Positions 52,700 through 62,365 are shown, counted from the first letter of the stretch. The stretch is 64,000 nt of DNA from Halorussus aquaticus (GCF_024218795.1 NZ_CP100400.1:2666001-2730000), one strand, 5' to 3'. Program-made: numbers and translations. Notes: generated by a model from the letters alone, not told the origin.

Positions 52700-53371
52700 T
52701 CAAACGCTTCCGCTACTCAGAAACAGCAGTTGGTCGCCAGCGTCCTCCACGGCGTCCATCGCGGTGTCCAGCGTCGAGACTAACTCCCGGACCACCAGCG
52801 CCTCGGCGGTGGGGAGCGAGTCGAAGGCCATCGAGAGGGCGTCGTGTTTCAGTTCGTCGCACTGGCTCTCCAGTTCGGCCAGTTTCTCCACGGACTCCGT
52901 CGCTCGGACCGCCTCGCGCTCGGCGACGAGACTCTCGACGTAGGCCGTCACGACGTCCGCCAGTATCGCCGACGCCTCGACGGTCAACACCGCCATCTCG
53001 CGGAGCGTCGCCCCGAGGTCGTCGGCCAGCGTCGGACCCATCGCGTCGAGTTCCCGGACGAAGCGCTCGGCGCGGTTCGGCACCGCGTCGATAGCGGCGT
53101 ACAGTCGGGCCACGTCGTCGATTCGGAGGTACATCTCCGTGTAGTTCGGCGGCATCGCGTCCCGGACGACGGTCCGAAGTTCCCGGAGCGCGTCGTCGCA
53201 GGCCGATTCCCGCGTCGCGACTCGCTCGACGGCGGCTTCGAACGCTTCCGCGTCGGTCTCGTAAGCGGTGACCGCGTCGGCAAGGGCCGATGTCGTGTCA
53301 GTGACTCGTTCGAGGTACGTCTCCGTCAGCGCACAGACCGTCGTCGCGTAGTCGGTCCTCGCGGTCGTCAT
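52700..53371 (-). CDS. DUF47/PhoU-like protein
   Basis: 223 residues, almost entirely helical and acidic. The pattern LRRTVRDAMPPNYTEMYLRI-type region, IDDVARLYAAIDAVPNRAER, then ELESQCDELKHDALSMAFDS and a C-terminal LSTLDTAMDAVEDAGDQ-like segment match the DUF47 PhoU-like family (TIGR00153). DUF47 proteins are linked to phosphate/low-affinity Pit transport; no Pit gene is beside it here. Confidence 0.75.
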   Translation of the reverse strand: MTTARTDYATTVCALTETYLERVTDTTSALADAVTAYETDAEAFEAAVERVATRESACDDALRELRTVVRDAMPPNYTEMYLRIDDVARLYAAIDAVPNRAERFVRELDAMGPTLADDLGATLREMAVLTVEASAILADVVTAYVESLVAEREAVRATESVEKLAELESQCDELKHDALSMAFDSLPTAEALVVRELVSTLDTAMDAVEDAGDQLLFLSSGSV

Positions 53372-53558
53372 TGACGCATACTGCGCGAACTGCCGACGAA
53401 AAGTCTACTATGAGTTGTCTGTTTGGGAACGGACACCACGGGATAGAGACGTAGCCGCTGATTTCAACGGACCTAGCGGAAACAGGGACTGTGCTGAGTA
53501 CGACGACGCTGGAGTTTGGACCGATTCACAGATAACTCACGATTCCGTACACTCGGGT

Positions 53559-55055
53559 GTGAACGCGACGCGAGTTATCACTTCCCGGGAGGAGTTCGAG
53601 CGTCTCGCGGCCGCAGTGGACGCCCCGGCCCGAATCCCAGTCGAACTCCGCGCGGAGGTCGGCGACCCGTTCGACGCCTACCGCCGGGCGCGCGACGACG
53701 AAGGCGGTATCTATCTCGAAACCACGGGCGGACAGGACGGGTGGGGATACTTCGCCACGGACCCCGAGCGGTGGGTGACGACCGACGCTACCGCCGAGAC
53801 GCCCGCGGGGTTCGACGCGCTCGACGGCCTGCTCGCCGACGAACGACTCGTTCGGGGCGACTGCGAGGTGCCCTACCCCTGCGGCGCGTTCGGGTGGTTC
53901 TCCTACGACCTCGCACGCGAGTTGGAGGACCTCCCCGACACGACCGACGACGACCGGGGTCTTCCCCGGCTCCAGTTGGGCGTCTACGACCGCGTGGCGG
54001 CGTGGCGCGAACCCCGCGACGACGGGCCGACCGAACTCCGAATCACCTGCTGTCCCCGCGTGGACGGTAGTGACGACCCAGATGAGGTGGGCGACGACAC
54101 GAGCGAAGTCTACGACCGCGCGGTCGACCGCGCCCGGGAACTCGTCCGTCGATCGACCGAGGGAGACCCGACGCCCGGGCCAGCGCCCGCGGAGGGCGAG
54201 ACCGCGACGTTCCGGAACGAGGTCGGCCGCGAGGAGTACGCCGAGCGAGTCCGGCAGGTCAAGCAGTACGTCCGAGACGGCGAGACGTTTCAGGCCAACA
54301 TCTCCCAGCGACTCGTCGCGCCCGCCGAAATCCACCCGGTCTCGGCGTACGCCGCCCTCCGGCGGGTCAACCCGGCACCGTACTCGGCGCTCGTCGAGTT
54401 CCCCGGCGTGGACCTCGTGAGCGCCAGTCCCGAACTCCTGATAGACTGCGCGGGCGACCGCCTCGTGACCGAACCCATCGCCGGGACGCGTCCGCGGGGC
54501 GAGACTCCGGCGGAAGACCGCGCACTCGAACGTGAACTGCTCGACAACGAGAAGGAACACGCCGAGCACGCGATGCTGGTGGACCTCGAACGCAACGACC
54601 TCGGGAAGGTCTGCGAGTTCGGGTCGGTCGAGGTCCCGGAGTACCGCCGCATCGACCGCTACTCGGAGGTGATGCACACCGTCTCGAAGGTTGTCGGGCG
54701 ACGCCGCGCCGACGCCTCGGTGGCGGAGGCCATCGCAGCGGTGTTCCCCGGCGGGACCATCACGGGCGCGCCCAAACCCCGGACGATGGAGATAATCGAC
54801 GAACTCGAATCGACGCGCCGGGGACCCTACACCGGAGCCATCGGCGTGGTCGGGTTCGACGACCGCGCGACCCTGAACATGACCATCCGGACGCTGGTCC
54901 GCGCGGGCGACCGCTACTACCTCCGGGTCGGCGCGGGCATCGTCCACGACTCGGACCCCGACGCCGAGTACGAGGAGACGCTGGACAAGGGCCGGGCGCT
55001 CGTCCGCGCCATGGACGACGCGCTCGACGAGACGGAACTCCGCGTCGAGGACTGA
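53559..55055 (+). CDS. chorismate-utilising synthase component I (anthranilate or aminodeoxychorismate)
   Basis: 498 residues from GTG 53559. The chorismate-binding core shows the motifs GETFQANISQRL, VSASPELL, TEPIAGTRPRGETP, AEHAMLVDLERNDLGKVC, MHTVSKVVGR and FPGGTITGAPKPR. The motif PIAGT is the anthranilate synthase form; aminodeoxychorismate synthases (PabB) usually have PIKGT. Against TrpE, the N-terminal tryptophan-sensing LLES motif is absent; the corresponding stretch reads YLETTGG. It works with the amidotransferase at 55317. Either TrpE or PabB remains possible, so I give no symbol. Confidence 0.85.
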   Translation: MNATRVITSREEFERLAAAVDAPARIPVELRAEVGDPFDAYRRARDDEGGIYLETTGGQDGWGYFATDPERWVTTDATAETPAGFDALDGLLADERLVRGDCEVPYPCGAFGWFSYDLARELEDLPDTTDDDRGLPRLQLGVYDRVAAWREPRDDGPTELRITCCPRVDGSDDPDEVGDDTSEVYDRAVDRARELVRRSTEGDPTPGPAPAEGETATFRNEVGREEYAERVRQVKQYVRDGETFQANISQRLVAPAEIHPVSAYAALRRVNPAPYSALVEFPGVDLVSASPELLIDCAGDRLVTEPIAGTRPRGETPAEDRALERELLDNEKEHAEHAMLVDLERNDLGKVCEFGSVEVPEYRRIDRYSEVMHTVSKVVGRRRADASVAEAIAAVFPGGTITGAPKPRTMEIIDELESTRRGPYTGAIGVVGFDDRATLNMTIRTLVRAGDRYYLRVGAGIVHDSDPDAEYEETLDKGRALVRAMDDALDETELRVED

Positions 55056-55316
55056 GCGTTCACGACCGAATGCTGTCGGCGCGCTTGCGCGGCTCTATGC
55101 CCCGCCAATTGCGCGAGGGCTGAGCATCGCATGCCTGTGGCCGAGAAGCGCAAGCGGTTGGGGAGGTGTGAGGTCCGCGGTCGGAGTGCGGGCCGGTGCG
55201 GTCTGATTGGCTCAGGAAGTAGCTCGCTCTTTGGTCTCCACGTTCGATACCGAAGGGGATTAGCCGTCTCACGACCGACCAACGACCACGGAGTCGAAGG
55301 TCCGAACTCTCGATCA

Positions 55317-55985
55317 ATGTCCATCCTCGTCATCGACAACTACGACTCGTTCGTCTACAACCTCGTCCAGTACGTCGGCGAGTTCGACCCGGCGGTCACG
55401 GTCCGGCGCAACGACGCCGTCACCGTCGCGGAGGTGCGCGAACTCGACCCCGACGGCATCGTCGTCTCGCCCGGTCCCGGCGCTCCGGCGGAGGCCGGAA
55501 TCTCGGTCCCGCTGTTCGAGCGCACGGACTACCCAATTCTCGGAGTCTGTCTCGGCCATCAGGCCCTCTGCGCGGCCGAGGGCGCGACGGTCGGGCACGC
55601 CCCGGAGGTGGTCCACGGCAAGCCCTCGGTCGTGACCCACGACGGCGAGGGACTCTACGAGGGCCTGCCGGAGACCTTCGAGGTCGGGCGGTACCACTCG
55701 CTGGCGGTCGAGCGCGAGGACGTGCCCGACAGCCTCGAAGTCACTGCGCGAACTGTCGGCGACCGAGACGGCCACGGCGGGAACGACCGCGGCGAGCGAG
55801 ACGAAGCCGCGGACGACTTCGACGCGCCGGGCGACCGGCGAGGCGTCGTCATGGGCGTTCGCCACCGCGAGCGGCCCCACGTCGGCGTCCAGTTCCACCC
55901 CGAGAGCATCCTGACTGACGCGGGCGAGCGACTTGTCGAGAACTTCTGCGACTACTGCCGGACGAGTTCGGTCGCGGAATCCTGA
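55317..55985 (+). CDS. glutamine amidotransferase component II (TrpG/PabA-like)
   Basis: 222 residues from ATG 55317. Motifs: IDNYDSFVYNLVQYVGE, SPGPGAP, the nucleophile GVCLGHQALC and VQFHPESILT with the catalytic His-Glu. It supplies ammonia from glutamine to the component I protein encoded upstream. A 261-base gap without genes separates them, unusual for such pairs which generally overlap. An acidic insert near 165-185 (GGNDRGERDEAADD) is a halophilic loop. Confidence 0.9.
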   Translation: MSILVIDNYDSFVYNLVQYVGEFDPAVTVRRNDAVTVAEVRELDPDGIVVSPGPGAPAEAGISVPLFERTDYPILGVCLGHQALCAAEGATVGHAPEVVHGKPSVVTHDGEGLYEGLPETFEVGRYHSLAVEREDVPDSLEVTARTVGDRDGHGGNDRGERDEAADDFDAPGDRRGVVMGVRHRERPHVGVQFHPESILTDAGERLVENFCDYCRTSSVAES

Positions 55986-56060
55986 CGAACGCGGACGAAA
56001 ACGAGCGACGCTGGCGCCGAAAACGATCGCGAGACTCTACGCCTCTCCAGCCGAGAGTCG

Positions 56061-56516
56061 TTACTCGGACGCCACTCGCTCCACGTGGTCGAGCCATTCG
56101 TCGAGCCACGCGTGACCGCGGTACCGAACGGTCCGGCGTTCCGAGTCGTACGTCACGACGCCGTGGGACTCCAGTTTCGGCAGGTGCGAGTGGTGGAGGT
56201 GGAAGGCCAGCGACCGCGCGTCGGTGTCGCCGTCGTCCGGCGTCCGTTCGGCGGCGATGGCGTCGGCGAGCGAGGAGAGTTCGAGGTCACTCTCGCCGTC
56301 TCGGTCCTCGTTCTCGACCGCTCGGAGGTGTGAGAGCGCCTCCCTCCGGAGGGGGTCGGCGAGCAAGTCGAAGGCGGCGTCGAGTTTCTCCGAGGGTTCG
56401 TCTCCGGTGAGAAGGTTCGCAGTGGGTGCGCTCTCCGACCGCGTGCCTCCGGTCGTCGCGTGGTCGGTCGTCGCTGTCTGCGTCTCGGGCGTGGCCTCGC
56501 TTGGGTCTTCAGACAT
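56061..56516 (-). CDS. HTH domain protein (DUF7344-like)
   Basis: 151 residues from ATG 56516. A Thr/Ser/Ala-rich acidic N-terminal half precedes the winged HTH (AFDLLADPLRREALSHLRAV ... LAFHLHHSHLPKLESHGVV, then TVRYRGH wing). This is the common haloarchaeal DUF7344 regulator form. It is convergent to the amidotransferase gene and divergent from the aminotransferase gene, which it could control; inference from position. Confidence 0.8.
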   Translation of the reverse strand: MSEDPSEATPETQTATTDHATTGGTRSESAPTANLLTGDEPSEKLDAAFDLLADPLRREALSHLRAVENEDRDGESDLELSSLADAIAAERTPDDGDTDARSLAFHLHHSHLPKLESHGVVTYDSERRTVRYRGHAWLDEWLDHVERVASE

Positions 56517-56633
56517 CGTTTTCGGAGTTCGTACCGTGATACTGGACTCGCTCACGGATAAGGAATCTGCACGCACTGTCAGGGTGAAAGTCGTATCCCG
56601 AAGGTTATTTTCTCGGTTGCCTTACAGGCGGAC

Positions 56634-57800
56634 GTGTTCCCTGACATCGCGTATCTCGACTGGATCGACGGGCGACCCGCCGAGGCCGAGTACGACCTCG
56701 GGTCGTCGGACCTCCGCCGCGGTCCCGCCGCCGACGGGAGCGTCGTCCCGCCAGCGCTCGACGGGACGCCGACTCCCGATTCGACTCTGAAGGCCCTGCT
56801 AGCGTCGATTTACGGCGTCGATACCGAGAACGTCCTCGTGACCGCTGGCGCGACTCACGCCAACGCGCTCGCGGCGGCGACTGCGCTCTCGATAGACGAG
56901 CGCGAGGCGACGGCCGAAGCCGATACCGACGGCGACGTTCGGACGGCCACCGAGAAACAGCGCGTGCTGGTCGAGAAGCCCGGCTACGAACCGCTGCTCG
57001 CCACGCCCGAGGGATTGGGGGCGACCGTGGACCGATTCCGACGCCCCGACGAAGAAGGGTATCCGCTCGACCCGGAGAGAGTGGACGCCGCGACGGTCGA
57101 AGACACCGCGCTCGTCACGGTGACGAATCGCCACAATCCGAGCGGTCGTCTGGCCAGTCGAGACGAACTCGCCACGGTCGCCCGCCGCGTCAGTGACGAG
57201 GGTGCGAGGCTACTCGTGGACGAGGTGTACGCGCCGTTCGACGTCGAAGCGGGTGACGGTCCGTTCGGGGGTCCCACGGCGGCCGGACTCCCGTACGCGC
57301 TCGTCACGAGTTCGCTGACCAAGTTCCTCGGCTTTGGCGACCTGCGCGTCGGCTGGCTGGTCGGCGACGCCGAGTTCGTCGCTCGCGCCCGGTCGATAGA
57401 CCACCACTTCGCTCAGGTCGCAGAACCGAGTCGGCGGCTGGCCCGGCGCGCGCTGGCCGACGCCGACCGACTCGCCGACGAGTCGCGCGCACGCATCCGC
57501 GAGAACTGTACCGCACTGGCGGAGTTCGTGGCCGACCGCGAGGACCTCTCGGGTCGGGTCGAACCCGGCTGTCCCTACGCGTTCCTGCGACACGAGTCGG
57601 CCGACGCCGGGGCGGACGACGACGCGTTATCTGACGGCGACGAAGTCGCGCGAGCGGCGTGGGAGAACGGCGTCCTCGTCGTCCCCGGCCGGTTCTTCGA
57701 CGACCCCGAGCGCTTCCGAATCTGTGCGTGTCGCGACCCCGAGACTGTTCGGGAGGGTCTCGACCGATTCGGAGACGTGTTGGACTCGCTCGGTGAGTGA
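56634..57800 (+). CDS. PLP-dependent aminotransferase, class I/II
   Basis: 388 residues from a GTG. Fold type I markers: VTAGATHANALAAA, the DEVYAPFD aspartate for the PLP ring, VTSSLTKFLGFGDLRVGW with the Schiff-base lysine, and the C-terminal ERFRICACRD with the carboxylate-binding arginine. Substrate is not recognisable. Neighbours make amino-acid metabolism likely. It is not class IV, so it is not PabC. Confidence 0.88.
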   Translation: MFPDIAYLDWIDGRPAEAEYDLGSSDLRRGPAADGSVVPPALDGTPTPDSTLKALLASIYGVDTENVLVTAGATHANALAAATALSIDEREATAEADTDGDVRTATEKQRVLVEKPGYEPLLATPEGLGATVDRFRRPDEEGYPLDPERVDAATVEDTALVTVTNRHNPSGRLASRDELATVARRVSDEGARLLVDEVYAPFDVEAGDGPFGGPTAAGLPYALVTSSLTKFLGFGDLRVGWLVGDAEFVARARSIDHHFAQVAEPSRRLARRALADADRLADESRARIRENCTALAEFVADREDLSGRVEPGCPYAFLRHESADAGADDDALSDGDEVARAAWENGVLVVPGRFFDDPERFRICACRDPETVREGLDRFGDVLDSLGE

Positions 57801-57893
57801 GGTCCGACGGGATACCTCGGCTCGCTGACGGTACTCGATGATTTCGGCGTCCTCTGCCAAAAGTTAAGACCCACCCATACAATCCTTGTCCAC

Positions 57894-58190
57894 ATGGACG
57901 GAACACCGCAGGAGATTACCAGTCTGGTCGGCCGGGAGGTGTACTCCAACAACGGCGTCTTCGTCGGCGAAGTCGAGGACGTACAGTTGAACGTGCAAGC
58001 GTGCGCGGTCACGGGTATCGCGCTCGGCGAACTCAACCGCGAACTGTTCTCGGACGTTGTGGGCGGCGAGAACGGCGTGATGATTCCGTATCGGTGGGTG
58101 CGCGCGGTCGGCGACGTGGTACTCATCAACGACACCATCGAACGCCTCCGGCAACCCGACGCCGAGGGCGACGAAGAAGTCGCGGTCTGA
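57894..58190 (+). CDS. PRC-barrel domain protein
   Basis: 98 residues from ATG 57894; a GTTAAG box near 57861 fits leaderless transcription. The sequence ITSLVGREVYSNNGVFVGEVEDV-type strands and the run VMIPYRWVRAVGDVVLIND show the PRC-barrel fold shared with RimM and photosynthetic reaction-centre H subunits. Archaeal single-domain members are of unknown role, possibly RNA processing. Confidence 0.88.
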   Translation: MDGTPQEITSLVGREVYSNNGVFVGEVEDVQLNVQACAVTGIALGELNRELFSDVVGGENGVMIPYRWVRAVGDVVLINDTIERLRQPDAEGDEEVAV

Positions 58191-58314
58191 GAATCGGTTC
58201 GGTGGGTAGCACTTTCGACTCGTTCCGCTGCTCGCCAGTCCTCGTCGGTCGCGCGGAGTGAGTCGAGAGCAGTATCGGAGAATCGAGACGAGAACCGGCG
58301 CCGGAATACCCGTT

Positions 58315-59766
58315 CTAGCTGCCGTTACTTCCCTCGCCGCTCTCGACGCCCATCGCGTCGAACAGCTTTCGCTTGACCGCTTCCTCGGTCAGCGACAGGA
58401 GGGTGTCGCGGTTGTCGTCGGTGGTCTCGATGCCGGTGAAGATGCCGAGCGGAATCTCGACGCTGGCCTGCGTCGAGTGACCCGCGGCCTCCCCGATTTC
58501 GGCGAAGGCGTCCTGCAGCACCTTCCCGATGTTCATCCGGATGTCCTTCGAGCGCGCGGCGAGATAGATGGTGTCGTCGGCGATGCCGAAGACGGCGGTG
58601 GTCGTGATGCCCTCTAGATTCAGGAGGTGAGACGCGGCCTGTGTCAGCGCGTCGCGGTCGCGGATGAACCCCGCGTTGCTCACGAGGTGGCTCCCCTGCA
58701 CTTCGCGGTTCGTGATGGCCTCCGCGAGGACGTCCAGCGTCTCCGGGGACATCGAGGGGGACTCGACCTGTTCGAGCGTGTCGTGGTTGGCGAAGGGGTA
58801 GAGGTACGCCGCGGCGGTCAGGTCCGCGGGCGTGGTGTCGCGCTTGAAGTCCAGCGTCTCGGCCCGGATGCCGTAGAGGAGCGCGGTTGCGACCTCCTCG
58901 CTGACGTTGAGGTCGAACTCCTGCACGTACTTCGTCATGATAGTGGAGGTCGAACTCACGCTCGGTCGGATGTCCACGAACTCGGCCTCGTACTCCTCGT
59001 CGGGTTCGAAGTGATCGATGAAGATGTCCACCGGCTCGTCGAACGTCGCCTCGGTCGCCTTGGCGTGGTCCACGAGCGCGATGGTGTCGTAGTCGTCCGG
59101 GTCGGCGTCGGCGTAGGGGAGCAGTTCGATGCCGAGCAGGTTGACGAACGCCCGGTTCTCCTGATGGCCGATGTCGCCGATGTAGAGGATGTCGGCCTCC
59201 ACGCCGAGCGTCTCGGCGATGGCCTGTAGCGCCACCGCGCTGGCGATGGAATCGGGGTCGGGGTTGTCGTGGGTGACGATGGAGAGGCGCTGGTCGGTGT
59301 CCTCTATCACCTCCGCGAGCTGCTGGGCCTTGTACTCCAACTCCCCGGTTTCGAGGGCGCGGAGCGCGGAGTCGGCGATGACTTCCGAGGGGTTGATGAC
59401 TACGTCCGCGCCCAGTTCGGTGAGTTCGTCCTCGGAGACGGGGTCGCTCGCGCGCACGACGACGAACTGCTCGCCGTCGTTGGCCCGGATGTTCCGGACG
59501 GCTTCCTTGTTGGCCTCCACGTCGGAGGACATGATGAGAACGACCTCGTTGTCGGCGATGGTGTCGTAGAGGTCCTCCTCGCGGATGTCGGCGGTCTGGG
59601 CGTTGAGGTCCTGGTCGCGCAGGGCTTCGACGCGGTCGGCGTCCCGGTCGATGATGAGTACGTCCTTGCCCTGCCCCACCAGTTCCTCGGCGACCGCGTG
59701 TCCGACGCTACCGCAGCCCAAGATAGCGTAGTCGGACATCGAGGAGATGGTAATCCCGGCGCTCAT
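58315..59766 (-). CDS. TrkA-N/DHH phosphoesterase
   Basis: 483 residues from ATG 59766 (ATG 59739 is an alternative; a GTTAAGTG box around 59793 supports 59766). N-terminal Rossmann domain: YAILGCGSVGHAVAEELVGQ plus VLIIDRD. Middle DHH domain: DNPDPDSIASA, ALVDHAK and FIDHFEPDEE, the metal-binding motifs. C-terminal DHHA1 region: GHSTQASVEIPLG. Such proteins combine nucleotide sensing with phosphodiesterase activity (cyclic di-AMP or nano-RNA are candidate substrates by family). Soluble. Confidence 0.9.
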   Translation of the reverse strand: MSAGITISSMSDYAILGCGSVGHAVAEELVGQGKDVLIIDRDADRVEALRDQDLNAQTADIREEDLYDTIADNEVVLIMSSDVEANKEAVRNIRANDGEQFVVVRASDPVSEDELTELGADVVINPSEVIADSALRALETGELEYKAQQLAEVIEDTDQRLSIVTHDNPDPDSIASAVALQAIAETLGVEADILYIGDIGHQENRAFVNLLGIELLPYADADPDDYDTIALVDHAKATEATFDEPVDIFIDHFEPDEEYEAEFVDIRPSVSSTSTIMTKYVQEFDLNVSEEVATALLYGIRAETLDFKRDTTPADLTAAAYLYPFANHDTLEQVESPSMSPETLDVLAEAITNREVQGSHLVSNAGFIRDRDALTQAASHLLNLEGITTTAVFGIADDTIYLAARSKDIRMNIGKVLQDAFAEIGEAAGHSTQASVEIPLGIFTGIETTDDNRDTLLSLTEEAVKRKLFDAMGVESGEGSNGS

Positions 59767-59918
59767 GATACTGTGGCGTAGCTTCGGACCACACTTAACG
59801 TTCCCGGAGATGTTTTTCGACAGAGTGATTAGAGAAATAAATGTCGCTCGGAGGCCCCGCCTTCGCCGGGTTTCGAGCAAAATCGAAAGCCGTAACAGTT
59901 CGACCGAACGGAAACGTA

Positions 59919-59927
59919 TTTATGTAA
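59919..59927 (+). promoter_or_regulatory. TATA box of the tRNA-Lys gene
   Basis: TTTATGTAA ends 24 bases before the tRNA, the spacing expected for an archaeal tRNA promoter. Confidence 0.6.
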
Positions 59928-59951
59928 CACCCGGTAAGTTGGTGATACGTT

Positions 59952-60025
59952 GGGCCGGTAGCTCAGTTAGGGAGAGCGTCTGACTCTTAATCAGACGGTC
60001 AGGGGTTCAAATCCCTTCCGGCCCG
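59952..60025 (+). tRNA. tRNA-Lys (anticodon CUU)
   Basis: A 74-base cloverleaf without intron. The acceptor stem GGGCCGG pairs with CCGGCCC at 60018-60024. The anticodon stem TCTGA/TCAGA encloses loop CTCTTAA, so the anticodon is CUU, reading AAG. The T-arm contains GGTTCAAATCC, and the CCA end is not encoded. Discriminator base is G. The 255 bases after it (60026-60280) hold only short frames I do not support. Confidence 0.95.
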
Positions 60026-60280
60026 TGTTTTCCGCGAACTACACCGCGAGCAGGTCGTCTGTTGCTCTCACTGTGAGTCGGACAATCCTTCGCTGAAGGA
60101 TTCGAAGGAGACGAGTCGCACGCCCGGAAGCGTAACGGAGTGGGCATCCCGGACCGTCTCGGCGTAGTTCAACTCCCTTCCAACTCGTATTCTCTCCGCG
60201 AGCAATTCGGTGAGTACCGCACAGCGTATCACTGCCACCTCGGGAGCGGAAGCGCCACTACCTCCGGGCAACGGATAGCG

Positions 60281-60724
60281 TCACGTCCACGTCGAGACGT
60301 ATCGCTCCACCGCGGCCACCGTCTCCTCGACCGACGACGACTCGGTGTCCAGCGTCAGGTCCGTGGTCTCCGGTTCCTCGAACTGTCCATGCATGACGCG
60401 AACGCCCCGCTCGTCGATGGCGTCCTCCCGTGCCTGATTCCGCTCCAGCGCAGTCTCCAGACTGGCCGTGAGATGGACGAGGTGAGCGTCCAGTAGTGCC
60501 CGGAATCGTTCCTGATACTTGCGGCGGTAGAACGTCCCGTCGAGAAGCCAGTCGGCGGTGGGGTCGGCCAGCACGCGCTCGTACATCTGCTCGTACGTGT
60601 TCCGCGAGAAGTCGTCGGAGTGCAGTACTCGAAGCTCCCGGCCCGCCGCGCGCAGAGCGTCGCGCAGTCGCTCGGCGACGGTGGTCTTGCCGACGCCGGG
60701 CGGTCCGCAGAGGAGGAGTTTCAC
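60281..60724 (-). CDS. P-loop kinase-like ATPase
   Basis: 147 residues. Walker A is GPPGVGKTT (6-14 region), followed by VLHSDDFSRNTYEQ and LLDGTFYRRKYQERF, resembling adenylylsulfate kinase or seryl-tRNA(Sec) kinase-type small P-loop enzymes. LHSDDF supplies acidic residues for catalysis and the C-terminal half is helical. The substrate is not readable. Last of a likely three-gene minus-strand set with GNAT and LLM genes. Confidence 0.78.
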   Translation of the reverse strand: MKLLLCGPPGVGKTTVAERLRDALRAAGRELRVLHSDDFSRNTYEQMYERVLADPTADWLLDGTFYRRKYQERFRALLDAHLVHLTASLETALERNQAREDAIDERGVRVMHGQFEEPETTDLTLDTESSSVEETVAAVERYVSTWT

Positions 60725-60757
60725 GAACGCATCGTGGGGCGAGACGGTGAAAAGCGT

Positions 60758-61225
60758 TCAGTCCAGCGACTTCTCCATCTCGACGTGCGGAATCCCGGCC
60801 TCCTCGAAGACGTCGCTGGTGGTCTCGTAGCCGAGGTTGCGGTAGAACTGCTCGACGGGCGTCTGGGCGTGCATCACCAGCGTCGAGAGGCCTCGCTCGG
60901 CGGCGGTCGCTTCGAGTTCGTCCACAATCGTTCGGCCGACGCCTTCGCCGCGGTGGGCCTCCAGCACCCCGATGCGCTCTACCTTCCCCCTTCGGTCACC
61001 CACCTCGCGGAGACGGCCTACTCCGACCGGCGTTCGGTCGGCGTCGTCGGTTCCCTCGCCTCGTTGCCCCTCGGCGTAGCACACGAAGTGGATCGACTCG
61101 TCGTCCTTCCCGTCGATTTCCACGTCCTCCGGGACGCCCTGCTCCTCGACGAACACCTCGAAACGGACCGAGAGCGCGTCTGCGCGCTCGGCCTCGGTCT
61201 CGGCGCGGCGGACTTCGTACGACAT
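60758..61225 (-). CDS. GNAT family N-acetyltransferase
   Basis: 155 residues from ATG 61225 (MSYEVRRAE; ATG 61246 would add 7 residues). The acetyl-CoA motif is RIGVLEAHRGEGVGRTIVDE (the Q/RxxGxG/A loop is HRGEGVG), after a GRLRE strand, and motif B has LVMHAQTPVEQFYRNLGYE. Acetyl acceptor unknown. Situated 33 bases before the kinase-like gene. Confidence 0.88.
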   Translation of the reverse strand: MSYEVRRAETEAERADALSVRFEVFVEEQGVPEDVEIDGKDDESIHFVCYAEGQRGEGTDDADRTPVGVGRLREVGDRRGKVERIGVLEAHRGEGVGRTIVDELEATAAERGLSTLVMHAQTPVEQFYRNLGYETTSDVFEEAGIPHVEMEKSLD

Positions 61226-61336
61226 CGGCGAGGATTCCGGTTCCACGGTTCTGAACGTTTCGAACCCGGAACCCCGATTGCGGTGACCGGTGGTCGCCTT
61301 CGCCGTCGGTCAGCCGCTCGACTGCGCCGACGGACC

Positions 61337-62365
61337 TCAACGCGGGGTGAGACCGACGCCTTCGGCCAACAGTTCGTGCGAGCGAATCCTGTCGTCGGGG
61401 TCCTCGACGAGGTTCTGGACGACGACTTCGTCGGCACCCACCGCGTCCGTCATCTCCTCCAGCAGCGTCCCGAGCGTGTCGGGGCTTCCCGAAATCGCGC
61501 GCGGCCACTCCTCAGGCGCGAGCGACTCCGGAGTCGGGTCGGGGACGCCGCCGAGTTCGTCGATGGCTTCCTCGACGGTCGGCGGCGGCCCGAAGGCACC
61601 GCGTCGCATCCGCCGGTACGCTGCCTCCGACGACGCGCGGAGGCGCGCCGCCTCGCGGTCGGTCTCGGCGCACGCGGCGTTGACGGCGAGCGCGCTGTGG
61701 GGTTCGTCCAACCCGGCGTCGAACTCGGACGTCTCGAAGTGGTCGCGGTACGTCTCCATCGCCTCTTGGGCCGCGGTCGGCCTGATGAAGGCCGCGAAGG
61801 CGTAGGGCAGTCCGAGTTCGCCCGCGATTTCCGCGCTCGCCGGACTCGACCCGAGAACCCACGTCTCCGGAACGGCGTCCGCCGAGCGCGGGATTTCGAT
61901 GTCGTCGTACGGATGGTTCTCCGGGAACGCTCCATAGAGGTGTCTCGCGGTCTCTTCGACCTTCTCGGCGTGGTCGTCACCGGACCGCTGGTGGGGGACG
62001 CCCGAACGCAGCGCGCGGTCGGCCGCGGACATCCCCGTCGCTCGCCCGAGACCGAGGTCGATGCGACCGGGGGCGAGGGCGTCGAGCGACGCGAACGTCT
62101 CGGCCACCTTGAACGGACTGTAGTGGTTGAGCAGGACCGTCCCGGACCCGATTCGGATCTCGGACGTCTTCGCGGCGAGATGCGAGACGAGCACTTCGGG
62201 GGTCGTACTCGCTATCGAGTCGGCGAGACCGTGATGTTCGGCCACCCAGAACCGGGAGTAACCGAGTCGTTCGGCCGCCTGCGCGAGTTCGACCGTGTGC
62301 TGATAGGCCTCCGTGGCCGTGCTCCCGGACCGCACTGGCGCGATATCGACGATTGAGAGCTTCAT
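61337..62365 (-). CDS. LLM-class flavin-dependent oxidoreductase
   Basis: 342 residues from ATG 62365; the longer frame to 62410 adds residues unlike the family. Bacterial luciferase-like barrel: RFWVAEHHGLADSIASTTPE, IRIGSGTVLLNHYSPFKVAE, FASLDALAPGRIDLGLGRA and the later LGSSPASAEIAGELGLPYAF. The family uses FMN or F420 to oxidise varied substrates; substrate unknown. Probably first gene of the LLM-GNAT-kinase set. Confidence 0.92.
   Translation of the reverse strand: MKLSIVDIAPVRSGSTATEAYQHTVELAQAAERLGYSRFWVAEHHGLADSIASTTPEVLVSHLAAKTSEIRIGSGTVLLNHYSPFKVAETFASLDALAPGRIDLGLGRATGMSAADRALRSGVPHQRSGDDHAEKVEETARHLYGAFPENHPYDDIEIPRSADAVPETWVLGSSPASAEIAGELGLPYAFAAFIRPTAAQEAMETYRDHFETSEFDAGLDEPHSALAVNAACAETDREAARLRASSEAAYRRMRRGAFGPPPTVEEAIDELGGVPDPTPESLAPEEWPRAISGSPDTLGTLLEEMTDAVGADEVVVQNLVEDPDDRIRSHELLAEGVGLTPR

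Noticed and set aside
55056..55316. Possible small gene or RNA between the chorismate synthase subunits
   Set aside because: No frame with good codon bias and no clear fold; left as an unexplained gap.
60068..60271. 67-codon minus-strand frame after tRNA-Lys
   Set aside because: It has no promoter, no known pattern and competes with an equally unconvincing plus-strand frame.
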